Below are positions 1 through 5,563 of a stretch of 8,219 bases of DNA, piece after piece. The first letter of the stretch is position 1, and each line of letters opens with the position of its first letter. The stretch is from GWA2-46-15 sp964551525 (lineage in GTDB: Bacteria > Patescibacteriota > Minisyncoccia > Minisyncoccales > GWA2-46-15): positions 1-8,219 of the forward strand of contig CAZKCH010000021.1 of the NCBI GenBank assembly GCA_964551525.1. Direction: 5' to 3'. The translations under genes and the position numbers were made by a program. The notes under the pieces were generated by a model. That model worked only from the letters and a program-made list of their open reading frames with translations, did no database searches and was not told the DNA's origin.

Positions 1-1707
1 AAAAATTCTGGCCAAAGTATCCTCAATCACGGTGAGGTTTTTTAAACCGAGAAAGTCCATTTTCAAAAGCCCCAAGTCCTCAACCGAATGCATTTCGTAT
101 TGAGTGACGATATTGGCGTCATCCTGGGTCGGATGCTGGAGCGGAGCAATGTTTTCCAGCGGTTCAGCGCTAATTACCACGCCGCAGGCATGGGTAGAAG
201 CGTGGCGGGCCACGCCTTCAAGTTTTTTCGCCAGATCAATCAGTTTTTTCGCTTTCAGGTCTTGGTCATAAAGATCGCGGAATTCTTTCACTCCTTTTAA
301 GGTTTCATCAAGCGTCAGGCCGAAAGGAATGGTTTTCGCCAATTGGTCGCAATAAGGATAATTGTAATTTAAGGCCCGGCCCACGTCCCTGATGACGGCC
401 CGGGCGGCCATGGTGCCGAAAGTGATGATCTGAGCGACTTTGTCCCGGCCGTATTTATTGGCGACATAATTAATCACTTCGTCGCGGCGCCGGTCAGTAA
501 AATCCAAATCGATATCCGGAAAAGAAATCCTTTCCGGATTTAAAAACCGCTCAAACAAAAGATTGTATTTGAGGGGATCGACGCTGGTGACGCCTAAGAT
601 ATAAGAAACAATGGAGCCGGCGGCCGAGCCGCGGCCCGGGCCGACGATAATTCTTTCCGACTTTGCCCAATTGACAAAATCCTGAACGATCAAAAAATAA
701 GAAGCAAAACCGGTCTTTTGGATAATGGCGAGCTCGTATTCGACCCGGTCTAAAACCTCTTGGCTTGGCGTGGGATAGCGATTGTTTATTCTTTCAAAAA
801 CTAAGTCCTTCAGATATTGGTCTGTGGTTTTTCCTTCAGGAACGGCAAAGGCCGGCAATTTGGTTTTGCCCAGTTCCAACTTAAAATCGCAAAGATCAGC
901 AATTTTCTGCGTATTTTCAATTGCTTCGGGAACGTCTTTAAAATACTCTGCCATTTTTTCCGGTAAGGTCATGGAAAAATCGTCCTGTTTCATGCTCAGC
1001 CGTTCTGGATCATTGGCATCAGCGCCGGTATTAATGAGCATCAGAATGTCCTGGGCATCAGCGTCTTCGGGCCGGAGGTAATGAAGGTCTTGGGTGGCGA
1101 CTAAAGGAATGCCTGTTTTTTTTGAAATTTCAATAAGGGCGTCATTGGCAATCTTTTGTTCCTTAATATTTTTGTGATGCTGGAGTTCAAGATAAAAATT
1201 ACCTTGGCCGAAAATTTCTTGGTATTTTAAGGCCGTTTCTTCCGCTTCTTTATTTCTTTTTAAAACCGCTAAGCGCGGTACTTCACCCTGTAAGCAGGCG
1301 GAAAGAGCAATCAAACCCTCGTGAAGCTCAATGAGCAATTCTTTGTCCACTCTCGGCTTATAATAAAAGCCCTCAAGATGGGCTTTGGTCACTAATTTTA
1401 CCAGGTTTTTATAACCGGTTTCATTCTTGGCCAAGAGAATCAAATGATATCTTTTATCATCAACATTGGGCCGCTTATCCGTCATCCGGTTATTGGCGAC
1501 ATAAACCTCGCAGCCGATAATGGGCTTAATATTCCTTTTAACCGCTTCTTTATAGAACTCAACCGCGCCATACATTACCCCGTGATCGGTAATGGCCAAG
1601 GAGTCCATGCCTAATTCTTTGGCCCGATCCAAGAGCGCAGGGATTTTCGGCAATCCGTCGAGCAAAGAATACTGCGTATGGACATGAAGATGGGTAAATT
1701 TTGGCAT
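1..1707 (-). CDS. dnaE: DNA polymerase III subunit alpha, N-terminal half (partial, runs off left edge)
   Basis: Catalytic subunit of the replicative DNA polymerase, acting at the replication fork. The 569 codons visible are open throughout and are about half of the usual 1,100-1,200 residues; the C-terminal half lies beyond the window. The protein starts MPKFTHLHVHTQYSLLDG, a PHP domain (about residues 1-220) with all metal ligands of the active form apparently present: H8, H10, D17, H42, E67, H88, C138, D207, H209. The polymerase palm follows: PGRGSAAGS at 357-365, PDIDLDF at 397-403 with catalytic D398 and D400, RHASTHACG at 501-509, and KMDFLGL with the third catalytic Asp, D551. These match E. 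coli D401, D403 and D555 in spacing. The start ATG at 1707 gives the standard DnaE N-terminus. No Shine-Dalgarno motif is adjacent, and the promoter lies only a few bases upstream. It is divergent from rnhB. Identification is secure. Confidence 0.97.
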   Translation of the reverse strand, partial: MPKFTHLHVHTQYSLLDGLPKIPALLDRAKELGMDSLAITDHGVMYGAVEFYKEAVKRNIKPIIGCEVYVANNRMTDKRPNVDDKRYHLILLAKNETGYKNLVKLVTKAHLEGFYYKPRVDKELLIELHEGLIALSACLQGEVPRLAVLKRNKEAEETALKYQEIFGQGNFYLELQHHKNIKEQKIANDALIEISKKTGIPLVATQDLHYLRPEDADAQDILMLINTGADANDPERLSMKQDDFSMTLPEKMAEYFKDVPEAIENTQKIADLCDFKLELGKTKLPAFAVPEGKTTDQYLKDLVFERINNRYPTPSQEVLDRVEYELAIIQKTGFASYFLIVQDFVNWAKSERIIVGPGRGSAAGSIVSYILGVTSVDPLKYNLLFERFLNPERISFPDIDLDFTDRRRDEVINYVANKYGRDKVAQIITFGTMAARAVIRDVGRALNYNYPYCDQLAKTIPFGLTLDETLKGVKEFRDLYDQDLKAKKLIDLAKKLEGVARHASTHACGVVISAEPLENIAPLQHPTQDDANIVTQYEMHSVEDLGLLKMDFLGLKNLTVIEDTLARIF

Positions 1708-1719
1708 GGAAATTATTCT

Positions 1720-1749
1720 ATTTTACCTTTTCGCTGTTGGAAAAGTCAA
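1720..1749 (-). promoter_or_regulatory. Probable sigma70-type promoter of dnaE
   Basis: Read on the minus strand there is TTGACT (1749-1744), an 18-bp spacer and TAAAAT (1725-1720). This is close to the sigma70 consensus. The expected transcription start is near 1713, only about six bases before the dnaE ATG, so the mRNA would be almost leaderless. Confidence 0.6.
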
Positions 1750-1780
1750 ATTCATTAATTCTTTATGATATGATTAAAAG

Positions 1781-2500
1781 ATGAAATATCCTAATTTGAA
1801 AGAGGAGAAAAAACTTTGGCAACACGGTTTCAAAATCGTGGTCGGTTTGGACGAAGCCGGCCGCGGGCCGCTCGCTGGCCCAGTAGTCGCCGCTGCCATC
1901 AGTATAAATTTAAAAGTAAAAAATAAAAATGAAAAATCAAAATTTCAAATTAAAAAGTTTGCGGGCGTAAAAGATTCTAAACAACTTTCGACGCAACAAA
2001 GAGAAGTTCTGCATCAGTTGATAACCAAAGATAAAAACATTGAATGGGGGATCGGCATCGTCAGCGAAAAAGTGATCGATAAAATCAATATCAAGAATGC
2101 GGCCGAGTTAGCCATGGAAAAGGCTTTGGCTCAAATGCTTAAAAAACTGAAAAAACGACCTTCGTCAAAATGCCACGATCGTGGGTTTTTGACTAAGGAC
2201 GAAAAAAAGACATTTTTGATTATTGACGGCAACCAATTGGCTAATCCCAAATTAAAAAATATAAATCACAAACTGATCATCAAGGGCGATCAAAAGGTTT
2301 TTTCCTGCGCCGCCGCCTCGATTTTGGCGAAAGTGACGCGCGATCGTTTGATGCTGAAATGCCACAAAAAATATCCCCAATATCATTTTGACCGACATAA
2401 GGGCTATGGTACGAAACTTCATTTAAAAATGCTCAAAAAACACGGCTCGTGTCCTATTCATCGAAAAACATTCCGTCCAATATCATCTTTAAAAAATTGA
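1781..2500 (+). CDS. rnhB: Ribonuclease HII with two in-frame insertions
   Basis: RNase HII nicks RNA-DNA hybrids 5' of ribonucleotides and removes misincorporated ribonucleotides and primer remnants in the cytoplasm. The protein has 239 residues, against about 200 in typical members. Family motifs are clear: GLDEAGRGPLAGPVVAAA at 22-39 with acidic D24 and E25, KDSKQLS at 64-70, IIDGNQ at 147-152 with D149, and AAASILAKVTRD at 177-188 with D188; these supply the DEDD metal-binding set. The extra length lies in two places. One is a Lys/Asn-rich stretch (about 44-59) encoded by A-rich DNA. The other is residues 126-141, encoded exactly by a 46-bp palindrome (2156-2201) that separates helix KALAQMLKKLKK from the IIDG strand. 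Both fall between conserved blocks, so activity is probably kept. TATGAT at 1764-1769 could be a -10 box, but no good -35 was found. No Shine-Dalgarno motif is seen. The stop codon overlaps the promoter of the next RNA gene. Confidence 0.95.
   Translation: MKYPNLKEEKKLWQHGFKIVVGLDEAGRGPLAGPVVAAAISINLKVKNKNEKSKFQIKKFAGVKDSKQLSTQQREVLHQLITKDKNIEWGIGIVSEKVIDKINIKNAAELAMEKALAQMLKKLKKRPSSKCHDRGFLTKDEKKTFLIIDGNQLANPKLKNINHKLIIKGDQKVFSCAAASILAKVTRDRLMLKCHKKYPQYHFDRHKGYGTKLHLKMLKKHGSCPIHRKTFRPISSLKN
1903..1951 (+). repeat. A-rich array with a loose 7-bp period inside rnhB
   Basis: The stretch divides into seven consecutive 7-mers: TATAAAT, TTAAAAG, TAAAAAA, TAAAAAT, GAAAAAT, CAAAATT and TCAAATT. The non-A bases keep phase with a period of 7. 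It encodes a Lys/Asn-rich loop that lengthens RNase HII by about ten residues between the AAAIS and KDSK motifs. Because the DNA is so A-rich, part of the periodicity could be chance; I rank this as the weakest of the 7-bp arrays. Confidence 0.45.
2156..2201 (+). repeat. 46-bp imperfect palindrome inserted in frame in rnhB
   Basis: The two 23-base arms (2156-2178 and 2179-2201) are complementary at 19 of 23 positions around the perfect core CCACGATCGTGG (2173-2184). Mismatches are at 2158/2199, 2163/2194, 2171/2186 and 2172/2185. The palindrome corresponds to codons 126-141, a segment with no counterpart in usual RNase HII proteins. The frame stays open on both sides. This is the appearance expected of a small intrusive palindromic element. 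Confidence 0.75.
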
Positions 2501-2524
2501 CTATTTTTCTAAAAAAGTTATAAT
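2497..2524 (+). promoter_or_regulatory. Strong sigma70-type promoter for the non-coding RNA
   Basis: TTGACT (2497-2502), a 16-bp spacer rich in A and T, and a perfect TATAAT (2519-2524). Transcription should start near G2531. The -35 box overlaps the rnhB stop codon (2498-2500). The closeness to consensus suggests a highly expressed stable RNA. Confidence 0.75.
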
Positions 2525-2530
2525 GGGTTT

Positions 2531-2812
2531 GATGAAAACGCCACGGAGTAACCTTTCCAAGAACAGACTGGGTGAGGCTGGAGACTCACAGTGTTCGTTT
2601 TTGTCCCTTGGGCCGCGAAACGGATTACGCGGTGGCGACACAGAAAATGTGGCAATTCCCCGAAAGGGCTTAAGGGGGGATTCCCTTACACCGGTTGATA
2701 GGGAATCTGTTTAAAGGCGGAGCTCTCTCTACGGTTCCCAGTCGCTCTGGAGAGAGCCAACCTAAAATGAGCGCCCGAGACACGTGTAATTGTCTTGGGC
2801 GTATTGTATTAT
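2531..2812 (+). ncRNA. Structured non-coding RNA of about 280 nt, class not identified
   Basis: This stretch has its own near-consensus promoter upstream and a terminator hairpin downstream, and no convincing protein. Many compact helices can be read directly: GAAC/ACTG/TGAG (2561-2576) with CTCA/CAGT/GTTC (2585-2596), carrying two small bulges; CCGCG (2613-2617) with CGCGG (2628-2632); a closing helix CGCCA (2539-2543) with TGGCG (2633-2637) around both; CACA/TGTG (2639-2651); CCC-GAAA-GGG (2659-2668), a GNRA tetraloop; GATTCCCT (2679-2686) with AGGGAATC (2700-2707); and GCTCTCTC (2722-2729) with GAGAGAGC (2750-2757). I looked for the hallmarks of RNase P RNA, tmRNA, SRP RNA, 5S, T-box and the common riboswitches and found none. 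The multi-hairpin fold does not resemble rod-like 6S RNA. A very divergent form of a known stable RNA remains possible. rpmF has its own promoter downstream, so this is probably a free RNA and not a leader. Confidence 0.65.
2772..2812 (+). terminator. Intrinsic terminator of the non-coding RNA
   Basis: CGCCCGAGAC (2772-2781) pairs with GTCTTGGGCG (2792-2801) in a 10-bp stem with one G-U pair and a 10-base loop, followed by the T-rich run TATTGTATTAT. The tail is not a pure T tract, so efficiency is uncertain. The stem could also be the last helix of the RNA itself. Confidence 0.6.
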
Positions 2813-2821
2813 AATAAATCC

Positions 2822-2850
2822 TTGAAAACTAAATAGAAACCTGCTATATT
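2822..2850 (+). promoter_or_regulatory. Sigma70-type promoter of the rpmF operon, extended -10
   Basis: TTGAAA (2822-2827), a 17-bp spacer and TATATT (2845-2850), preceded by TGC so that it forms an extended -10 element. The start point should fall near A2857, exactly where the 7-bp repeat array of the leader begins. Confidence 0.7.
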
Positions 2851-2858
2851 ATGGACAT

Positions 2859-2893
2859 ATACTAAATACAAAATACTAAATACTAAATACTAA
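2859..2893 (+). repeat. Five tandem 7-bp units (ATACTAA) forming the rpmF leader
   Basis: Units of ATACTAA, ATACAAA, ATACTAA, ATACTAA and ATACTAA follow without gaps, with one base change in the second copy, and a degenerate unit TATACTC follows at 2894-2900. The array fills the predicted 5' untranslated region between the transcription start and the rpmF ATG and leaves no room for a Shine-Dalgarno motif. Confidence 0.9.
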
Positions 2894-2902
2894 TATACTC
2901 AC

Positions 2903-3127
2903 ATGGGTGGCGTACCAAAACAACGGCATACAAAATCAAGAAGAAATCAAAGAAGATCGCAGATCGTTTTAAAGCCAATGGCAACCACGGCTTGTTCACA
3001 TTGCAAAAAACCATGTTTGCCTCATGTTATTTGCAAGAGTTGCGGTTATTACAAAGGCAAGGAAATAATTGACGTGATGGCGAAAGCGAAAAAGAAGGAG
3101 AAAAAAGCACAAGAATCTTCAAAATAA
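2903..3127 (+). CDS. rpmF: 50S ribosomal protein L32
   Basis: Small zinc-ribbon protein of the large ribosomal subunit. The 74 residues begin MGGVPKQRHTKSRRNQRRS, matching the L32 pattern of VPK followed by a basic SRR stretch. They continue with a zinc ribbon formed by C31, C34, C44 and C47 (CSHC then CKSC) and the usual GYYKG. The C-terminal tail after residue 58 is an unstructured Lys-rich extension, making the protein slightly longer than the usual 55-60 residues. The ATG at 2903 is the only start that fits the family. No Shine-Dalgarno motif precedes it, since the leader is made of 7-bp repeats. It is first in a probable operon with nusB, rnc, rpsP and khpA. Confidence 0.95.
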   Translation: MGGVPKQRHTKSRRNQRRSQIVLKPMATTACSHCKKPCLPHVICKSCGYYKGKEIIDVMAKAKKKEKKAQESSK

Positions 3128-3143
3128 AACTTAGTTGATCAGC

Positions 3144-3206
3144 GTCTAGGGACTAGCGTCTAGTAGTAAATGACTAGAAGCTAGACCCTAGAAGCTAGAC
3201 CCTAAT
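3144..3206 (+). repeat. Nine 7-bp units with a CTAG core between rpmF and nusB
   Basis: The gap divides into consecutive 7-mers: GTCTAGG, GACTAGC, GTCTAGT, AGTAAAT, GACTAGA, AGCTAGA, CCCTAGA, AGCTAGA and CCCTAAT. Most carry CTAG at positions 3-6. A 14-bp unit made of two of these 7-mers is repeated exactly (3175-3188 and 3189-3202). TCTAGGG near the left end can pair with CCCTAGA near the right end. The array stops three bases before the nusB ATG. Confidence 0.85.
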
Positions 3207-3209
3207 AAA

Positions 3210-4103
3210 ATGGCTTCCCGACATCTCGCTCGTTCCATTGCCCTTCAATCATTATTTGAATGGGATTTTTACGGCCGTCCGGCCAAAATAGTAGAGGAGA
3301 TAAGCAAAAGGAATTTTAAGGAATTCGGCCCGGGCCTGGAAAACGAGGACTTTGTCAAGCAACTGGTTTCCGGCATCGTGGAGCACATTGAGGAAATAGA
3401 CAAAATTATCAGTCAGTCAGCACCGGAATGGCCCATCGAACAGATTACGCCCTTAGACCGAAACGTCCTGCGGCTTGGCCTTTTTGAGCTTTTATATGCG
3501 CCTAAAGAAGAGGTGCCGCCCAAAGTAGCGATTAACGAAGCGATTGAATTGGCAAAATCATTCGGCGGCGAAAGCTCAGGCCGGTTCGTCAATGGCGTGC
3601 TCGGCACGGTTTATAACGAAATGATCAAACTGGGAAAATTCAAGGAAGAAGACAACCAAAACAGAAAAGAAGAGTTGTTGGGCGGGGGAGTGGTTTTTCG
3701 CCGGCAAGGATCTGATTGCCAAATTGCCCTTGTTCTTGATGCTTTCGGTTATTGGACTTTTCCCAAGGGTCATAAAAAAGACGAGGAAGCGATCACAGCT
3801 ACTGCCTTAAGAGAAGCGGGGGAGGAATTGGGGTTAAAAGAATTAAAAATAGTCAAAGAGTTAGGCGAAAGGGAATATATTGCCGAAGAGCCAAAAAAAG
3901 GCGAGATAAAAAGAAAAACCACTGATTTTTTAATAGAGGCGATGGGCGACACGGAATTAAATCCGGAAAAAAGCTCGGGCATCAAAGACGCTAAGTGGTT
4001 TGCCTTAAATGAAATTGGCATTCTAAAACAATACAAAAAAACAAAAGAAATTATTGATAAAGTGATTAAAGGCCTAAAAGATGAAGGACTTCTTAAAGCT
4101 TGA
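3210..4103 (+). CDS. nusB: NusB antitermination factor fused to a Nudix hydrolase domain
   Basis: Two proteins in one chain of 297 residues. Residues 1-145 are NusB, the all-helical RNA-binding factor that with NusE (S10) assembles antitermination complexes on rRNA transcripts: ASRHLARSIALQSLFEWDF at the N-terminus, PLDRNVLRLGLFELLY at 81-96, KVAINEAIELAKSFGG at 105-120 and RFVNGVLG at 125-132. Residues 155-297 are a Nudix domain, which cleaves nucleoside diphosphates linked to another group. The Nudix box GX5EX7REUXEEXGU is complete at 187-209 (REAGEELGL at 201-209), so the domain should be active; its substrate cannot be told. The linker 143-156 is charged. A separate Nudix start cannot be excluded: TTG or GTG codons occur near residues 156-161, and M138 also exists. 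The frame is nevertheless unbroken. The 3' end overlaps rnc by 23 bases, implying coupled translation. No Shine-Dalgarno motif is seen at 3210. Confidence 0.93.
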   Translation: MASRHLARSIALQSLFEWDFYGRPAKIVEEISKRNFKEFGPGLENEDFVKQLVSGIVEHIEEIDKIISQSAPEWPIEQITPLDRNVLRLGLFELLYAPKEEVPPKVAINEAIELAKSFGGESSGRFVNGVLGTVYNEMIKLGKFKEEDNQNRKEELLGGGVVFRRQGSDCQIALVLDAFGYWTFPKGHKKDEEAITATALREAGEELGLKELKIVKELGEREYIAEEPKKGEIKRKTTDFLIEAMGDTELNPEKSSGIKDAKWFALNEIGILKQYKKTKEIIDKVIKGLKDEGLLKA

Positions 4104-4773
4104 AAAAGGAATTGGAATAAAATTCAGAGATAAAGATCTGTTAGTTCAGGCGTTTTGCCACCGGTCTTACCTTAATGAAAATCCGAAATTCCATTTGGAC
4201 CAGAATGAACGCCTCGAATTCTTAGGCGATGCGGTTTTGGAACTGGCGGTGACGGAATTTCTTTATGACAAATATCCAAAAAAACCAGAGGGCGAATTGA
4301 CTTCGTGGCGGGCTTCGCTCGTCAATTCCGAAAGCTTGGCTAAAACGGCTAAAGAACTTGATTTCAATAATTTTCTGCTTTTATCCCGGGGCGAGGCCAA
4401 GGATACGGGCAAAGCAAGAAACTTCATTTTAGCCAATGCCTTTGAAGCGTTTATCGGCGCCTTATACCTTGACCAAGGATACAAACCATGCCAAGATTTT
4501 GTTGAAAAGCACATCTGCACTAAATTAGTGGAAATCATCAAGCAAGGGCTTTTCAAAGACGCCAAGTCCCATTTTCAGGAAAAGGCTCAGGAGAAAACCG
4601 GCATCACTCCGTCCTATAAGGTTTTAAAAGAATCCGGGCCGGATCACGCCAAGAACTTTGAGATCGGTGTTTATCTTGACCAGACGCTGATCGCCAAGGG
4701 CAGTGGATCATCAAAACAAGAGGCCGAAGTCGTGGCGGCCGCCAACGCTTTAAAGATTAAAAAATGGCAATAA
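4081..4773 (+). CDS. rnc: Ribonuclease III
   Basis: Double-strand-specific endoribonuclease that processes rRNA precursors and structured RNAs. The 230 residues match the family length: an RNase III domain at about 1-150 with the signature NERLEFLGDAVL (42-53), and a double-stranded RNA-binding domain at about 160-230 that ends with GSGSSKQEAEVVAAANAL. Catalytic E43, E46 and D50 correspond to E. coli E38, E41 and D45, and E122 to E117. The residue at the position of E. coli D114 is N119 (codon AAT at 4435-4437, within ILANAFEAFIG), so one acidic metal ligand is an amide. The start at 4081 gives a standard N-terminus and lies inside the end of the nusB gene; AAAGG about 12 bases upstream is a weak ribosome-binding site. 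A downstream position in a rpmF-nusB-rnc operon suits a role in rRNA maturation. Confidence 0.95.
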   Translation: MKDFLKLEKGIGIKFRDKDLLVQAFCHRSYLNENPKFHLDQNERLEFLGDAVLELAVTEFLYDKYPKKPEGELTSWRASLVNSESLAKTAKELDFNNFLLLSRGEAKDTGKARNFILANAFEAFIGALYLDQGYKPCQDFVEKHICTKLVEIIKQGLFKDAKSHFQEKAQEKTGITPSYKVLKESGPDHAKNFEIGVYLDQTLIAKGSGSSKQEAEVVAAANALKIKKWQ

Positions 4774-4778
4774 AACAT

Positions 4779-5129
4779 ATGTTAACTATAAGATTATTCC
4801 GAATAGGAAAAATTAATCAGCCGATTTTCAAAATCGTTGTCTGCAAAAAAACCAATCCGCCTAAATCCGGCCGTTTTACCGAAGAGGTTGGTTCGTATAA
4901 CCCGATTACGAAAGAAAAGAAATTTAATGCCGAAAGGATAAAATATTGGATCAAAAGCGGCGCCCAGCCGTCAGACACGCTTTACAACCTTTTGGTTTCG
5001 GCAAAAATTATTGAGGGCAAAAAGAGAGTCGTCAGGATAAAAAAGAAAATTAAGGCGGCAACACCGGAAGCAACGGTAACGGCACCAGCAGAAAAACCGG
5101 CCGAGGCCGCGGTTGTTGACAGCAAATAA
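4779..5129 (+). CDS. rpsP: 30S ribosomal protein S16
   Basis: Component of the small ribosomal subunit needed for its assembly. From the ATG at 4779 the protein starts MLTIRLFRIGKINQPIFKIVV, the usual S16 beginning, and continues through GRFTEEVGSYNP and the RIKYWIKSGAQPSDT motif. The body ends near residue 88, and a tail of about 28 residues rich in Lys, Ala, Glu and Pro follows. An alternative ATG at 4764 would add MAIKH and overlap the end of rnc by 10 bases. I prefer 4779 because the first S16 strand normally begins directly after Met, but the data do not settle it. Neither start has a Shine-Dalgarno motif. With the later start it lies five bases after rnc, so translation is probably coupled. 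Confidence 0.94.
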   Translation: MLTIRLFRIGKINQPIFKIVVCKKTNPPKSGRFTEEVGSYNPITKEKKFNAERIKYWIKSGAQPSDTLYNLLVSAKIIEGKKRVVRIKKKIKAATPEATVTAPAEKPAEAAVVDSK

Positions 5130-5154
5130 AACATTGACTACAATTAAGCCAGAA

Positions 5155-5197
5155 ATGAAAGAAAGGTCGAAACTTTCATATCAAATCATTAATGATT
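5155..5197 (+). promoter_or_regulatory. Stem-loop and palindrome before and across the khpA start
   Basis: ATGAAAG (5155-5161) pairs with CTTTCAT (5173-5179) around an 11-base loop that contains AAAGG. A separate perfect 14-bp palindrome, AATCATTAATGATT (5184-5197), includes the khpA ATG at 5192. Either could affect translation initiation or be an operator, but nothing in the window names a regulator. Confidence 0.35.
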
Positions 5198-5536
5198 GAC
5201 AGAAAAATGACTAAAGTTATTGCAGATCAGGATTTTTTGGAATACCTGATAAAAGCGCTCGTTGATCATCCGGAAGACGTCAAGGTAGAAAGAAGAGTTG
5301 ATGAAATGGGGGTTTTGCTCTCATTGAAACTCAACCCGGAAGACATGGGCCAGATTATTGGCCGCGCCGGCAACACGGCGAGAGCCATCAGGAGCTTGGT
5401 CAGGATCGTCGGGCTGAAGAATCACGCCCGGGTCAACCTCAAGATTGAGGAACCAGAAGGTGGCCGCGTCCAGAAGCCAAGAATGGCTGAGGAAGGCGTC
5501 GGCACCGGCACCGGCCTGGAAGACCTGAAGCTATAA
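5192..5536 (+). CDS. khpA: KhpA-like KH-domain RNA-binding protein
   Basis: Small single-KH RNA-binding protein of the KhpA/YlqC family, a global RNA chaperone in Firmicutes that partners with KhpB. It usually sits between rpsP and rimM/trmD, as it does here. Residues 14-87 match: DFLEYLIKALVDHPEDV, then NPEDMGQIIGRAGNTARAIRSLV with the RNA-gripping GXXG loop G57-R-A-G60, and a last strand HARVNLKIEE. The family is about 75-80 residues; this protein has 114 because of a short N-terminal extension and a Gly-rich tail after residue 88. The start is uncertain: ATG at 5192 lies in a palindrome, and ATG at 5207 (M6) would also give a complete KH domain. Neither has a Shine-Dalgarno motif. It appears to be the last gene of the rpmF operon, with a terminator 28 bases beyond its stop. 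Confidence 0.92.
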   Translation: MIDRKMTKVIADQDFLEYLIKALVDHPEDVKVERRVDEMGVLLSLKLNPEDMGQIIGRAGNTARAIRSLVRIVGLKNHARVNLKIEEPEGGRVQKPRMAEEGVGTGTGLEDLKL

Positions 5537-5563
5537 TAGAAATCTATCAGCTTTACAGCTGAC

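Noticed and set aside
88..1081. Plus-strand open frames within the dnaE region (88-300 and 782-1081)
   Set aside because: They are antisense to an intact, motif-complete dnaE and match no known protein.
2523..2714. Open frame of 63 codons over the non-coding RNA region
   Set aside because: Its ATG lies within the -10 box of the RNA promoter, the product matches no family I know, and the DNA folds into many hairpins that explain it better as RNA.
2531..2812. RNase P RNA, tmRNA, SRP RNA, 6S RNA or a riboswitch
   Set aside because: The GGAAAGTCC and ACAGAA...GGCTTA cores of RNase P, the tRNA-like end of tmRNA, the GGAAG/GCAGC loop of SRP RNA and the rod shape of 6S are not present, and no riboswitch core was recognised. 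A very divergent version cannot be ruled out.
2859..3206. CRISPR array
   Set aside because: The repeats are 7 bp long, lie back to back without spacers, and no cas genes are present.
3413..4565. Minus-strand open frames over nusB-nudix and rnc
   Set aside because: They are opposite to well-supported genes and have no recognisable motifs.
5134..5139. TTGACT upstream of khpA as a promoter -35 box
   Set aside because: No -10-like hexamer stands 15-19 bp downstream.
5532..5537. TATAAT overlapping the khpA stop as a trmD promoter
   Set aside because: No -35 element or extended -10 was found at a suitable distance, and transcription from it would meet the terminator at 5564-5606.
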